This document shows, in pieces, positions 48,749 to 56,367 of a stretch of 64,000 nucleotides of DNA; position 1 is the stretch's first letter; each line of letters opens with the position of its first letter. Both the position numbers and the translations under genes were made by a program. The stretch comes from Donghicola tyrosinivorans (GTDB taxonomy: Bacteria; Pseudomonadota; Alphaproteobacteria; Rhodobacterales; Rhodobacteraceae). A model generated the notes under the pieces. It saw only the letters and a program-made list of their open reading frames with translations. It was not told the DNA's origin and ran no database searches. The DNA lies in NCBI RefSeq assembly GCF_003003355.1, contig NZ_PVTQ01000008.1, positions 124,001 through 188,000 of the forward strand, written 5' to 3'.

Positions 48749-49723
48749 TTAACGCTTCTTGAAAGCTTCGGCGGCCACGGCCAGCGCGATCACCACGCCG
48801 ATCACCACCGCTTGGGTAAAGGGCGAGACCCCAAGCAGGTTCAGACCATTGCGCAGCACGCCGATGATCAGCACACCGATGATGGTGCCGATGATCCCGC
48901 CCTGCCCGCCGGACAAGGATGTGCCGCCAATGACCACCGCCGCGATGGTGTCCAGCTCATACGTGAAACCCGCCGTCGGCTGGACCGAGTCCAGACGCAT
49001 CGCCAGCACGATCCCCGCCAGACCCGCCAGCACGCCCGAGACCACATAGACCCCGACCGTCATCAGACTGACGTTGATCCCTGCCAGTCGCGCCACCTCT
49101 GGGCTGCCGCCGATCGCATAAAGGCTGCGCCCGCCCGAGGTGTAGCGCAGGTAGAACCACCCCAGCACAAACACCACCAGCATCAGCGCGACGGTCACGG
49201 TCAGGAACCCGCCGTGACGGATGAACGCCAGCATGCTGAACCACGCGGGAAAACCGACGATCTGCTGACCATCGGTGATCATATTCGCCAGCCCGCGGGC
49301 AATCGACATCATCGCTAGGGTCGAGATAAAGGCCGGCACGCGAAACAGCGTAATCATCAGCCCCGACACAGCGCCGCTAAAGGCCGCCACCACCAGCGCC
49401 GCCGCGATGCCAACGCCGATGGGATACCCCAGCACATTCGCCGTGTAGCCCATGACCATCATCGCCAGCGCCAGCACCGAACCGACCGCCAGATCAATCC
49501 CGCCGATCAGGATCACATAGGTCATCCCCACCGCCATGATCCCGAGGACTGTGATCTGGTCCAGAACGTTCAGAAGATTGCGCAGGGTGAAGAACGCATC
49601 GGTGGAGACCGACAGAAACACACACAGCACGAACAGGCCGATCAAAGGCCCCGTCGCCCCGCTGAGCGAGAACATATCCGCAAGCCGCATCCGGCCCGCC
49701 TGAGGCGCTTGGGTCATTGTCAT
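48749..49723 (-). CDS. Sugar ABC importer permease (RbsC type)
   Basis: 324 residues with about ten hydrophobic segments. Family landmarks are GGIDLAVGS in the middle and TAAVVIGGTSLSGGQGG in the last third (here TIAAVVIGGTSLSGGQGG), the latter contacting the ATPase. The start at 49723 (MTMTQAP) is preferred because GGAGG lies 5 nt upstream; a longer in-frame ATG at 49804 would put a charged non-family extension ahead of it and cover the operator. First gene of the leftward operon, 198 nt from the divergent transketolase gene. Confidence 0.93.
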   Translation of the reverse strand: MTMTQAPQAGRMRLADMFSLSGATGPLIGLFVLCVFLSVSTDAFFTLRNLLNVLDQITVLGIMAVGMTYVILIGGIDLAVGSVLALAMMVMGYTANVLGYPIGVGIAAALVVAAFSGAVSGLMITLFRVPAFISTLAMMSIARGLANMITDGQQIVGFPAWFSMLAFIRHGGFLTVTVALMLVVFVLGWFYLRYTSGGRSLYAIGGSPEVARLAGINVSLMTVGVYVVSGVLAGLAGIVLAMRLDSVQPTAGFTYELDTIAAVVIGGTSLSGGQGGIIGTIIGVLIIGVLRNGLNLLGVSPFTQAVVIGVVIALAVAAEAFKKR

Positions 49724-49747
49724 TCCTTCCTCCCTTAGCATCATGCC

Positions 49748-49765
49748 TGCATATTTATTCATGCA
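49748..49765. promoter_or_regulatory. Putative SorC-regulator operator, copy 1
   Basis: TGCATATTTATTCATGCA is an imperfect palindrome with TGCAT/ATGCA arms. Its core ATATTTATTC (49751-49760) recurs exactly at 49901-49910 and, reversed, at 53165-53174. It lies 25-42 nt upstream of the permease start. Confidence 0.55.
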
Positions 49766-49898
49766 TGATGGGAAATGCGTATCGTGGGATTTTCTCCCTG
49801 TCAAGTTGCACAGAGTCGGAATCTAACCGCCATTGCATTTATTGGCGCAACTATGGCGACAGCTTGACAGGCTCATAGCAGCATGTTTACTTTCGCCA

Positions 49899-49910
49899 GA
49901 ATATTTATTC
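49899..49910. promoter_or_regulatory. Putative SorC-regulator operator, copy 2
   Basis: GAATATTTATTC, 11 nt upstream of the transketolase A-subunit start. It is the exact reverse complement of the 12-mer at 53165-53176 and shares ATATTTATTC with copy 1. A repressor bound here would cover the promoter or the ribosome-binding region of the rightward operon. Confidence 0.6.
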
Positions 49911-49921
49911 AGAGGCAAACT

Positions 49922-50740
49922 ATGGACACCCATGATCTTCGCCTGTTGGCGAACCGAATCCGGCGTCGGGACTTGCAGGCGGTCTATGAGGCTGGCGCAG
50001 GCCATATTGGCGGCGAAATGTCAGTGACCGATCTGCTGACGGCCCTGTATTTCCACACGATGAAGGTCGATCCCGCCGCCCCGCTGGACCCGAACCGCGA
50101 CCGCCTGATCCTTAGCAAGGGTCACACGGCGCTGGCCCTTTATGTGGTGCTGTCCGAAAAAGGCTTTCTGCCGAAGGAAGAGATCGCGACCTTCCTTCAG
50201 CACAACTCGCGTCTCAACGGCCACCCCAACCGCGTGAAGGTTCCAGGGGTCGAGACCAACACCGGCCCGCTGGGTCACGGCCTGCCCGTGGGTGTGGGTA
50301 TGGCCAAGGCCGCAAAGCTGGACGGTGCGGACTGGCGTACCTTTGTCATCACCGGCGACGGCGAGATGCAGGAAGGTTCCAACTGGGAGGCGATCATGGC
50401 CGCCGCGCATTTCGGTCTGGATAACCTGACGCTGATCATCGACCACAACCGTCTGCAACAGGGCGCGCGGCTGGAGGACACCAACAATCTGGCCCCCCTG
50501 CCCCCGAAACTGGCGGCCTTTGGCTGGACGGTGCTTGAGATCGACGGCCACGACATGGACCAGATCACTGCCGCATTGTCAGCTGACAATATTGCCAGCG
50601 GCAAGCCCACCTGCATCGTCGCCCACACCAACAAGGGCCACGGGATTTCCTTCATGTCCGACAACGTCGCTTGGCATCACAAGGTCCCGAATGAGGCGCA
50701 ATACAAACAGGCCATGCAAGAGCTGGAGAACGCCCAATGA
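49922..50740 (+). CDS. Transketolase-like protein, N-terminal (TPP-pyrophosphate) subunit
   Basis: 272 residues: only the N-terminal third of a classical transketolase. GHIGG (27-31) and SKGHT (66-70) supply the active-site histidines. GDGEMQEGSNWEA (145-157) is the TPP/Mg signature, followed by IDHN. The ATG at 49922 is chosen over one at 49883: AGAGG lies 6 nt upstream, the family alignment starts there, and the putative operator would otherwise be coding. It acts with the next gene as a heteromer. Closest known logic is two-subunit transketolases such as the apulose-4-phosphate enzyme; the substrate here is not known. Confidence 0.9.
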   Translation: MDTHDLRLLANRIRRRDLQAVYEAGAGHIGGEMSVTDLLTALYFHTMKVDPAAPLDPNRDRLILSKGHTALALYVVLSEKGFLPKEEIATFLQHNSRLNGHPNRVKVPGVETNTGPLGHGLPVGVGMAKAAKLDGADWRTFVITGDGEMQEGSNWEAIMAAAHFGLDNLTLIIDHNRLQQGARLEDTNNLAPLPPKLAAFGWTVLEIDGHDMDQITAALSADNIASGKPTCIVAHTNKGHGISFMSDNVAWHHKVPNEAQYKQAMQELENAQ

Positions 50741-51696
50741 CCGCCCCCTTTCAGAACGCCAAGCTGCACGACTGCCGCGACGCCTTCACCGCCGCACTGG
50801 AAGAACTGGCCGCGGCAGATGGCAACATCGTCGCCGTGTGCAATGACTCGGTCGGCTCGTCCAAGCTGACAGGCTTTCGCGACAAGTTCCCCGAACGCCT
50901 GATCAACGTGGGCATCGCGGAACAGAACATGGTCGGCGTCGGGGCGGGTCTGGCGAACGGCGGCAAGATCCCGTTCGTCTGCGCCGCCTCGCCCTTTCTG
51001 ACGGGCCGCGCGTTGGAGCAGATCAAGGCAGACGTGGCCTATTCGCAAACCAACGTAAAGCTGGTCGGGATCAGTTCCGGCATGGCCTATGGCGAGCTTG
51101 GGCCGACCCACCATTCAATCGAGGATTTCGCATGGGTCCGCGCCCTGCCCCACGTACCGGTGATCGCGCCCGCAGATCGCATTGAAACCGACGCAGTGAT
51201 CCGTTGGGCCGCCACCTATCAAGGCGGCTGCTTCCTGCGTCTTAGCCGCGTGGGCGTGCCGGACCTTCTGCCCGAGGGCCATGTGTTCGAACTTGGCCGC
51301 GCGAATGTCCTGTGCGAAGGATCGGATGTAACGATTATCGCGAATGGCGTGCTGTCCCATCGGGCGGTCACCGCCGCCGCAGTGCTTGAAGGTCAGGGCA
51401 TCAGCGCCCGGGTGTTGAACATGGCGACAGTCCGCCCCATCGATCAGGACGCGATCCTGTCCGCCGCACGGGACACCGGCGCGATCCTGACCTGCGAGGA
51501 ACACACCACCTTCGGCGGTCTTGGCAGCGCCGTGGCCGAGGTGATCGTGGATCACCACCCCGTCCCCATGACCCGTCTTGGCGTTCCGGGTGTCTTTGCC
51601 CACACCGCCTCGGCCGAGCAGCTGCTGGATGATTTCGGAATGTCCCCGCAGGCGATCGCAGACAGCGCCGTCGCGCTGATGGGGCGCAAGGGGTAA
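50737..51696 (+). CDS. Transketolase-like protein, C-terminal (TPP-pyrimidine) subunit
   Basis: 319 residues covering the pyrimidine-binding and C-terminal domains of transketolase. The catalytic Glu of GIAEQN is residue 62, and GPTHHSIED (122-130) supplies substrate-channel histidines. The ATGA overlap with the N-terminal subunit gene couples their translation and supports a stoichiometric complex. Reaction: transfer of a two-carbon unit between a ketose phosphate and an aldose. It probably channels the phosphorylated ketose made by the downstream kinase into pentose- or triose-phosphate pools. Confidence 0.9.
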   Translation: MTAPFQNAKLHDCRDAFTAALEELAAADGNIVAVCNDSVGSSKLTGFRDKFPERLINVGIAEQNMVGVGAGLANGGKIPFVCAASPFLTGRALEQIKADVAYSQTNVKLVGISSGMAYGELGPTHHSIEDFAWVRALPHVPVIAPADRIETDAVIRWAATYQGGCFLRLSRVGVPDLLPEGHVFELGRANVLCEGSDVTIIANGVLSHRAVTAAAVLEGQGISARVLNMATVRPIDQDAILSAARDTGAILTCEEHTTFGGLGSAVAEVIVDHHPVPMTRLGVPGVFAHTASAEQLLDDFGMSPQAIADSAVALMGRKG

Positions 51697-51699
51697 GCG

Positions 51700-53163
51700 A
51701 TGGCTCAGCAGGCAATTCTGGCGATTGACGAAGGCACCACCAATTCAAAGGCCGTGCTGGTTTCCGTGACCGGAGAGATCCTGTCCAGCGGTTCCGCCCC
51801 CGTGCCGATCCAGCACCCGCAACCGGGTTGGGTTCAGCAGGACGCGGGCGACATCTGGCAGGCCACCCAAACAGCAATTGCCGATTGCCTGCGCGGGCGC
51901 CCCGATGTGCAGGTGGTGGCCGTTGGCGTGTCGAACCAGCGGGAATCCATCCTGATGTGGGACCGTAAAACCGGCGCGCCTTTGGGGCCAGTTGTCAGCT
52001 GGCAATGTCGCCGGACCGCGAATGCCTGCGCCGAATTGCAGGCGGCAGGGCACGAACCTGCAGTGGTTGCGAAAACCGGTCTACCCATCGATCCGATGTT
52101 TCCGCCGACAAAAGCCGCGGGGCTGCTACAGAACTTTGCCAGCCAAGGTCAGGACGTTTGCATCGGCACGGTGGACAGTTGGCTGATCTGGAACCTGACG
52201 GGCAGGGCGCTGCATGCCACCGATCAGGCAAACGCTGCGCGGACCCAGCTGTTCAATATTGTCAGCAGACAATTTGATCCCGACCTTTGCGATCTGTTTG
52301 GCGTGCGCATCGAAACCCTGCCGCAAGTTCACGACAGCGCCCATGTCTTTGGCCACACAAAAGGGGCAGGGGTTTTGCCCGACGGCATCCCTGTGGCCTC
52401 GGCCATCGGGGATTCCCACGGGGCGCTGTTCAGTCACGGGGCCTTCACGCCAGGCGATGGCAAGATTACCTTCGGGACGGGTAGCTCGGTGATGACCACA
52501 ATCCCCGAATTCATCGCGCCCCCCACAGGGATCACCACCACGATTGCATGGTCTTTGAACGGCCAAGCCACCTACGCCTTTGAAGGCAACATTCTGGTCA
52601 GCGCCGCAATCCTGCCGTGGACGCAGGCCTTGCTTGGTTTGGACAGTGTCGAGGCGCTGCTGGAACTGGCCCAATCCGTGCCGGATGCGATGGGGGTGTC
52701 TCTGGTGCCGGCCCATGTGGGTTTGGGCTCGCCCCATTGGGCGGCACAGGCACAGGGGTTGATCAGCGGGCTCTCGTTTGGGGCAGGGCCCGCGCAGATC
52801 GCCCGCGCTGCGGCGGAAAGCATGGCGTTTCAGGTCAACGATGTCTTCCAAATCATGGCTGAGGCTGCGGGCGGGATCGGGCGCGTGTCCGTGGACGGCG
52901 GGCCAAGCCGTAACCGCTTTCTGATGCAACTGGTCGCCAATATGTTGAACCATCCGGTCACGCCCTGCCGCGCCGCCGAAGCCTCGGCCCTAGGGGCGGC
53001 ATATCTGGCGGGTCTGGCCACAGGCGTCTGGCCCGATCTGGATGCCATCCGCAATCTGCCCGTCACGGACGCCGAAATTGCGCCTGACACGCCGGATGCG
53101 TCACGAAACCGCGCTTTAGAGACGTGGCGGAAAGCGATTGCCCGCACAACTTTGGTTGTATAG
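51700..53163 (+). CDS. FGGY-family carbohydrate kinase, glycerol-kinase-like
   Basis: 487 residues. N-terminal phosphate-binding AIDEGTTNSK (8-17), GWVQQDAGDIW (43-53), GVSNQRES followed by MWDRKTG and SWQCRRT as in glycerol kinases, catalytic Asp238 within AIGDSHGALF, and adenosine-site GTGSS (259-263). It differs from true GlpK at the sugar-contact positions (CRRT for DRRT), so a ketose or other polyol is a likelier substrate than glycerol. It is 3 nt downstream of the transketolase gene with AAGGGG as ribosome site. It would phosphorylate the ketose produced by the SDRs; apulose-, xylulose- or erythrulose-type substrates are possible. Confidence 0.88.
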   Translation: MAQQAILAIDEGTTNSKAVLVSVTGEILSSGSAPVPIQHPQPGWVQQDAGDIWQATQTAIADCLRGRPDVQVVAVGVSNQRESILMWDRKTGAPLGPVVSWQCRRTANACAELQAAGHEPAVVAKTGLPIDPMFPPTKAAGLLQNFASQGQDVCIGTVDSWLIWNLTGRALHATDQANAARTQLFNIVSRQFDPDLCDLFGVRIETLPQVHDSAHVFGHTKGAGVLPDGIPVASAIGDSHGALFSHGAFTPGDGKITFGTGSSVMTTIPEFIAPPTGITTTIAWSLNGQATYAFEGNILVSAAILPWTQALLGLDSVEALLELAQSVPDAMGVSLVPAHVGLGSPHWAAQAQGLISGLSFGAGPAQIARAAAESMAFQVNDVFQIMAEAAGGIGRVSVDGGPSRNRFLMQLVANMLNHPVTPCRAAEASALGAAYLAGLATGVWPDLDAIRNLPVTDAEIAPDTPDASRNRALETWRKAIARTTLVV

Positions 53164-53178
53164 TGAATAAATATTCAC
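53163..53178. promoter_or_regulatory. Putative SorC-regulator operator, copy 3
   Basis: GTGAATAAATATTCAC, an inverted repeat with GTGAAT/ATTCAC arms around AAAT. Its core GAATAAATATTC is the reverse complement of the site at 49899-49910. It begins at the last base of the kinase stop codon and ends 23 nt before the regulator start, pointing to autoregulation. Confidence 0.6.
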
Positions 53179-53201
53179 TTTAACGACGGAGCATCCAAGG
53201 C

Positions 53202-54152
53202 ATGTCGCGACTGAACGAACTTCGCATGATCGCCCGTGTTGCGCAGATGTATTACGTCGAAAAGCAACGTCAGGCCGATATCGCCAGCCATCTGCGGATC
53301 TCGCAGGCGACTGTTTCGCGCATGCTGAAAAAGGCGCAGGAAGAAGAGATTGTGCGGACCACCGTGGTCTCTCCGACCGGCACCTATGGCGAGTTGGAAG
53401 CAGGGCTGCGTCAGAAATTCGGCCTGTCTGAAGCGATTGTGGTGGAATGCTCCGAAGACCGCGACGGCGCGATCATGGCCCGCATCGGTGAGGCCGCCGC
53501 GCATTTCGTTGAAGCCACCTTGCAGCCCGATGAAATCATCGGTGTGTCCAGCTGGTCCGAGACGATTTTGCGCATGGTGGATAACATTCATCCCATGAAA
53601 TCGGGGAAGGCGAAATATGTGGTTCAGACCCTTGGCGGCATGGGCGATCCCACGGTTCAAACCCACGCGAACCAGTTAACCACTCGTCTGGCCCGTCTAA
53701 CCGGCGCCGAGGCCCGCTTGCTCAGCGCCCCTGGCGTCGCGCAGTCCCGAGAGGCCAAGCTGGTGCTGATCGGCGATCCCTATGTGCGGGAAACCATGGA
53801 CCTCTTCAGCCGTGTGACGCTGGCGATCATCGGGATCGGGGCGATTGTGCCCTCATCCATGCTGGCCCGCAGCGGCAACGTTTTCTCGGAACGCGAACTT
53901 TCCGCCGTGAAAGAGGCGGGCGGCGTGGGCGATCTGAGCCTGCGCTTTTACGGCGAAGACGGTCAGCCCGTGAAAACCGCGCTGGATGAGCGTGTGATCG
54001 GCATGACGATGGACGAGCTTTCCAAGGTGGACCGCGTCATCGCTCTGGCGGGGGGGCAGGCCAAAACCGAGGCTATTTGCGGGGCGCTGAACACTGGCGT
54101 TATTGACCTGTTGATCACGGATAAGTTCAGCGCCGAACGTCTGTTGCAGTGA
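53202..54152 (+). CDS. SorC/DeoR-type sugar-binding transcriptional regulator
   Basis: 316 residues. An N-terminal helix-turn-helix (about 17-46, with QADIASHLRISQATVSRML) is followed by a sugar-phosphate isomerase-like effector domain of the SorC family, ending in TGVIDLLITDKFSAERLL. Members such as EryD control polyol operons and respond to phosphorylated sugars. Encoded at the end of the rightward catabolic operon with its own upstream palindrome, so it is probably the local regulator of both divergent operons and of itself. It converges on repC with only 12 nt between stop codons. Confidence 0.9.
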   Translation: MSRLNELRMIARVAQMYYVEKQRQADIASHLRISQATVSRMLKKAQEEEIVRTTVVSPTGTYGELEAGLRQKFGLSEAIVVECSEDRDGAIMARIGEAAAHFVEATLQPDEIIGVSSWSETILRMVDNIHPMKSGKAKYVVQTLGGMGDPTVQTHANQLTTRLARLTGAEARLLSAPGVAQSREAKLVLIGDPYVRETMDLFSRVTLAIIGIGAIVPSSMLARSGNVFSERELSAVKEAGGVGDLSLRFYGEDGQPVKTALDERVIGMTMDELSKVDRVIALAGGQAKTEAICGALNTGVIDLLITDKFSAERLLQ

Positions 54153-54164
54153 AGCGGTCAAAAT

Positions 54165-55226
54165 TCATCGGACCCCTTCATTCGTCATGCGGATCAGCTT
54201 TTTGATGTCGAATTTGCCATTTCGTGACTGTTTTGTGAGATGACGAAGATATCCGCCCGGATTTTGAATAGTGTCGAAGCGCTCCAGTAGACACAATATA
54301 GAGATAGGGGCGATGTGCGCTCCCATGAACCGCTTGGCCTCTTCATAGACAGGTCCATCGATCCCCATCATTGGCACCAGTTGGGCTGCGTGCTGGCTAA
54401 GTTCCTGCCAATCCCGAGGGCCGTTAGGGAACATTTTACGGTACTCTGCGAAACTCTGAACCGTCACATCCAGATCAACAGGTGTCGAAGGCAGGAGATC
54501 AGATTCAGAGTTATTATTTTTTTTACTATGTTGATGACGCTCAATTTCGCTGTCGCTGACGATCATTTCCGGTGTTTCTAGCGCGGTTTCTAAGTCGGCC
54601 AGCAGCGTGCGCAGGTCTTCGTTGTTGTCTTTGCGGCGCAAAAACAGCCGTGCGCGGCCCAGAAGGGGGCTGTGGGCGTGGATGCCCTCTGGATCGATGT
54701 CTTGGGCTAGAAGCATCTCTGTAAGGCTCTGACGGGCGCTGAGGATGCGGGCACGCAGGACGGCGTGTTCCTCAAGGCGGCGGGTGTGTTTGGCGGCCTG
54801 ACGGCGCAAATCACCGGCCATCAGGGCAAGGGGACCCAGATCAAAGCCGAAAGCGCAGGCGATCCCGTCCCCAAGGCGTTTCACATAGCGCTTGCGGTTG
54901 GGACTATCAAAGCGGGCGATGACGCCAGATTGCACTAAAGCTGCCAGATGACGGCGCAGGGTGCTTTCCGGCATGCCGCCAAGACGGGTGGAAAGGGTCG
55001 CATTCGAGGCGAAAACGATGGATTTTCCTGCCCGTGCGGGCAGATCCCGATCAGGTACGAAGGTCAGCATGATACGCAACACCGCAATCGCACGGTGCGA
55101 AAGGCCGAAATCGCTTGCGGCCACGGTCAGATCATCGACCAGCGCCCATTTATCATGGGCCTCTGGCCGTTCGCCCAAGGCAGCCGACACCGGCCGCCCG
55201 ACGAAACGGGACGTGATTGCTGTCAT
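54165..55226 (-). CDS. repC: Plasmid replication initiator RepC
   Basis: 353 residues. N-terminal winged-helix part with AIAVLRIMLTF, FASNATLSTRLGGMPESTLRRHLAALVQSGVI, then NRKRYVKR and GFDLGPL, which are standard RepC landmarks. The C-terminal half has the Ser/Asn-rich linker and a GGYLRHLTKQS ending. RepC initiates replication of repABC replicons; the origin usually lies inside its own gene. A weak ribosome site is expected because its translation is limited by the counter-transcribed RNA just upstream. Linker codons are less GC-rich than neighbours. Confidence 0.93.
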   Translation of the reverse strand: MTAITSRFVGRPVSAALGERPEAHDKWALVDDLTVAASDFGLSHRAIAVLRIMLTFVPDRDLPARAGKSIVFASNATLSTRLGGMPESTLRRHLAALVQSGVIARFDSPNRKRYVKRLGDGIACAFGFDLGPLALMAGDLRRQAAKHTRRLEEHAVLRARILSARQSLTEMLLAQDIDPEGIHAHSPLLGRARLFLRRKDNNEDLRTLLADLETALETPEMIVSDSEIERHQHSKKNNNSESDLLPSTPVDLDVTVQSFAEYRKMFPNGPRDWQELSQHAAQLVPMMGIDGPVYEEAKRFMGAHIAPISILCLLERFDTIQNPGGYLRHLTKQSRNGKFDIKKLIRMTNEGVR

Positions 55227-55274
55227 TTTTGTTCACGAAGGACGCAAAAAATCGGCCTCTGCCAAGCGACAGAG

Positions 55275-55303
55275 TTGACGGATTCGGCAGGAAGCGGTAT
55301 CTC
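55275..55303 (+). promoter_or_regulatory. Promoter of the counter-transcribed RNA
   Basis: TTGACG (55275-55280), a 17-nt spacer, then TATCTC (55298-55303) on the plus strand, opposite in direction to repABC. Position and orientation match the antisense-RNA promoter of known repABC plasmids. Confidence 0.7.
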
Positions 55304-55308
55304 GAAGA

Positions 55309-55356
55309 TGCTAAAGACGAGAAGGGCCTTCCAACTGTGCTTGGGGGGCTTTTCTT
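55309..55356 (+). ncRNA. Candidate counter-transcribed incompatibility RNA (ctRNA)
   Basis: About 48 nt, predicted from the promoter at 55275-55303 and ending at a hairpin (GCCTTCCAA 55326-55334, loop CTGTGC, TTGGGGGGC 55341-55349) followed by TTTTCTTATTT. It is antisense to the repB-repC leader. In characterised repABC plasmids such an RNA base-pairs with the repC leader, reduces repC expression, and sets copy number and incompatibility. Exact ends are inferred. Confidence 0.7.
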
Positions 55357-55360
55357 ATTT
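55326..55360 (+). terminator. Intrinsic terminator of the ctRNA
   Basis: Nine base pairs (two G-T wobbles) between 55326-55334 and 55341-55349 with a six-nucleotide loop, then a T-rich tract. Confidence 0.7.
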
Positions 55361-55400
55361 CGGGGTCCTTGAATGTGCCTCCTTGGTTGTTTTTCTGCTC

Positions 55401-56366
55401 TTATTCTTCAGGTTCTGCGGGCTGGTCCGATTGCCAGCGGGCATACCATTCGTTCATCAACTCACTGGCGTTTTCTTCAATCCAGCGGTCGAATCCGGGT
55501 GTTTTGACGGTCAGGCTGACGCCTTTGTCGGTGCCTTTGACCACGGCCAGCGCGGCGCCATCGGGTGCGGTGACGGCGGCTTTGCGGGCAGGGGTCTTGG
55601 GCGCAGGCGCCGCGGGGCGGTGCTTGTTCTGGGCGGCCAGAAGAATCGCCTCGAATCGGGCGTCAGAGCCTAAGGACGTGAATTCGGGACGGCGCATGTA
55701 GGTCGTCGCGCGGCTGCGGGCGGCCTGATCGTTAAAGAGATCGGCCAACTGCATCCAGCGTTCACGGCCAATCGAGGGCGCACGGCCCACCTCACGCAGG
55801 AACTCCAGCTCAAAGGCGGTGCCGACTTTCAGCATCCGGCTGACCATTGGCAAATCGATCGAGATCGCCGCCGCGATGGTCGGGCGGTCATAGCCGGAAT
55901 CCTGCAACTGTGCGGCAAAGCTGGCTTTTTCGATGAAACTCAGGTCGGTGCGGGTGTTGTTCTCCTGCCCCTGCGCCATGACCAGCGCGTGATCGTCCAA
56001 CTGGCGGACCATCGCTTTGACCGGCAGGCCAAGATCGCGCAACGCCGCCAGACGGCGACGACCATAGACGATCTCATACCGGCCCCGCTGGGTCGAGTGA
56101 GGGCGCAGCAGCACAGGAACCTGCTGGCCATAGGTCTGAAGGCTTTCTTTCAGACGCTCTTGTTCGACGGGGTCCAGCCCAAGACGGTCCTCAAGGCCCG
56201 CGTTATCGATCAAGGCGGTGTCGATGTCCTGAACCGCGTTCTCTTGCATCCGGTTCAGGCTGCTTTGCAGCGCGCCGACCGCCCCTTGTGGCATCAGCCG
56301 CTGCCGTTGCGGCGCGGCCTCGCCCTTGGGCGTGATGTTGGTGTTTAGAATGCCTTTGCGTGCCAT
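55401..56366 (-). CDS. repB: Plasmid partition protein RepB (ParB family)
   Basis: 321 residues. ParB N-terminal nuclease-like fold with QQVPVLLRPH and YEIVYGRRRLAA, then the ENNTRTDLSFIEKASFA box, a helix-turn-helix (about YDRPTIAAAISIDLPMVSRMLKVG), and a charged C-terminus. It binds centromere-like parS sites and works with RepA to segregate the plasmid. The start at 56366 (MARKGILNTNI) leaves one nucleotide after the repA stop; the in-frame ATG at 56420 would overlap repA and add a sequence unlike the family. Confidence 0.93.
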   Translation of the reverse strand: MARKGILNTNITPKGEAAPQRQRLMPQGAVGALQSSLNRMQENAVQDIDTALIDNAGLEDRLGLDPVEQERLKESLQTYGQQVPVLLRPHSTQRGRYEIVYGRRRLAALRDLGLPVKAMVRQLDDHALVMAQGQENNTRTDLSFIEKASFAAQLQDSGYDRPTIAAAISIDLPMVSRMLKVGTAFELEFLREVGRAPSIGRERWMQLADLFNDQAARSRATTYMRRPEFTSLGSDARFEAILLAAQNKHRPAAPAPKTPARKAAVTAPDGAALAVVKGTDKGVSLTVKTPGFDRWIEENASELMNEWYARWQSDQPAEPEE

Positions 56367-56367
56367 G

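Noticed and set aside
47715-48752. Plus-strand open frame antisense to the sugar-binding protein gene
   Set aside because: The opposite strand encodes a clear periplasmic binding protein with signal peptide and strong ribosome site.
44534-54152. Assignment of the catabolic locus to D-apiose
   Set aside because: The kinase and two-subunit transketolase fit, but no apiose isomerase is present and two dehydrogenases are unexplained, so the substrate is left open.
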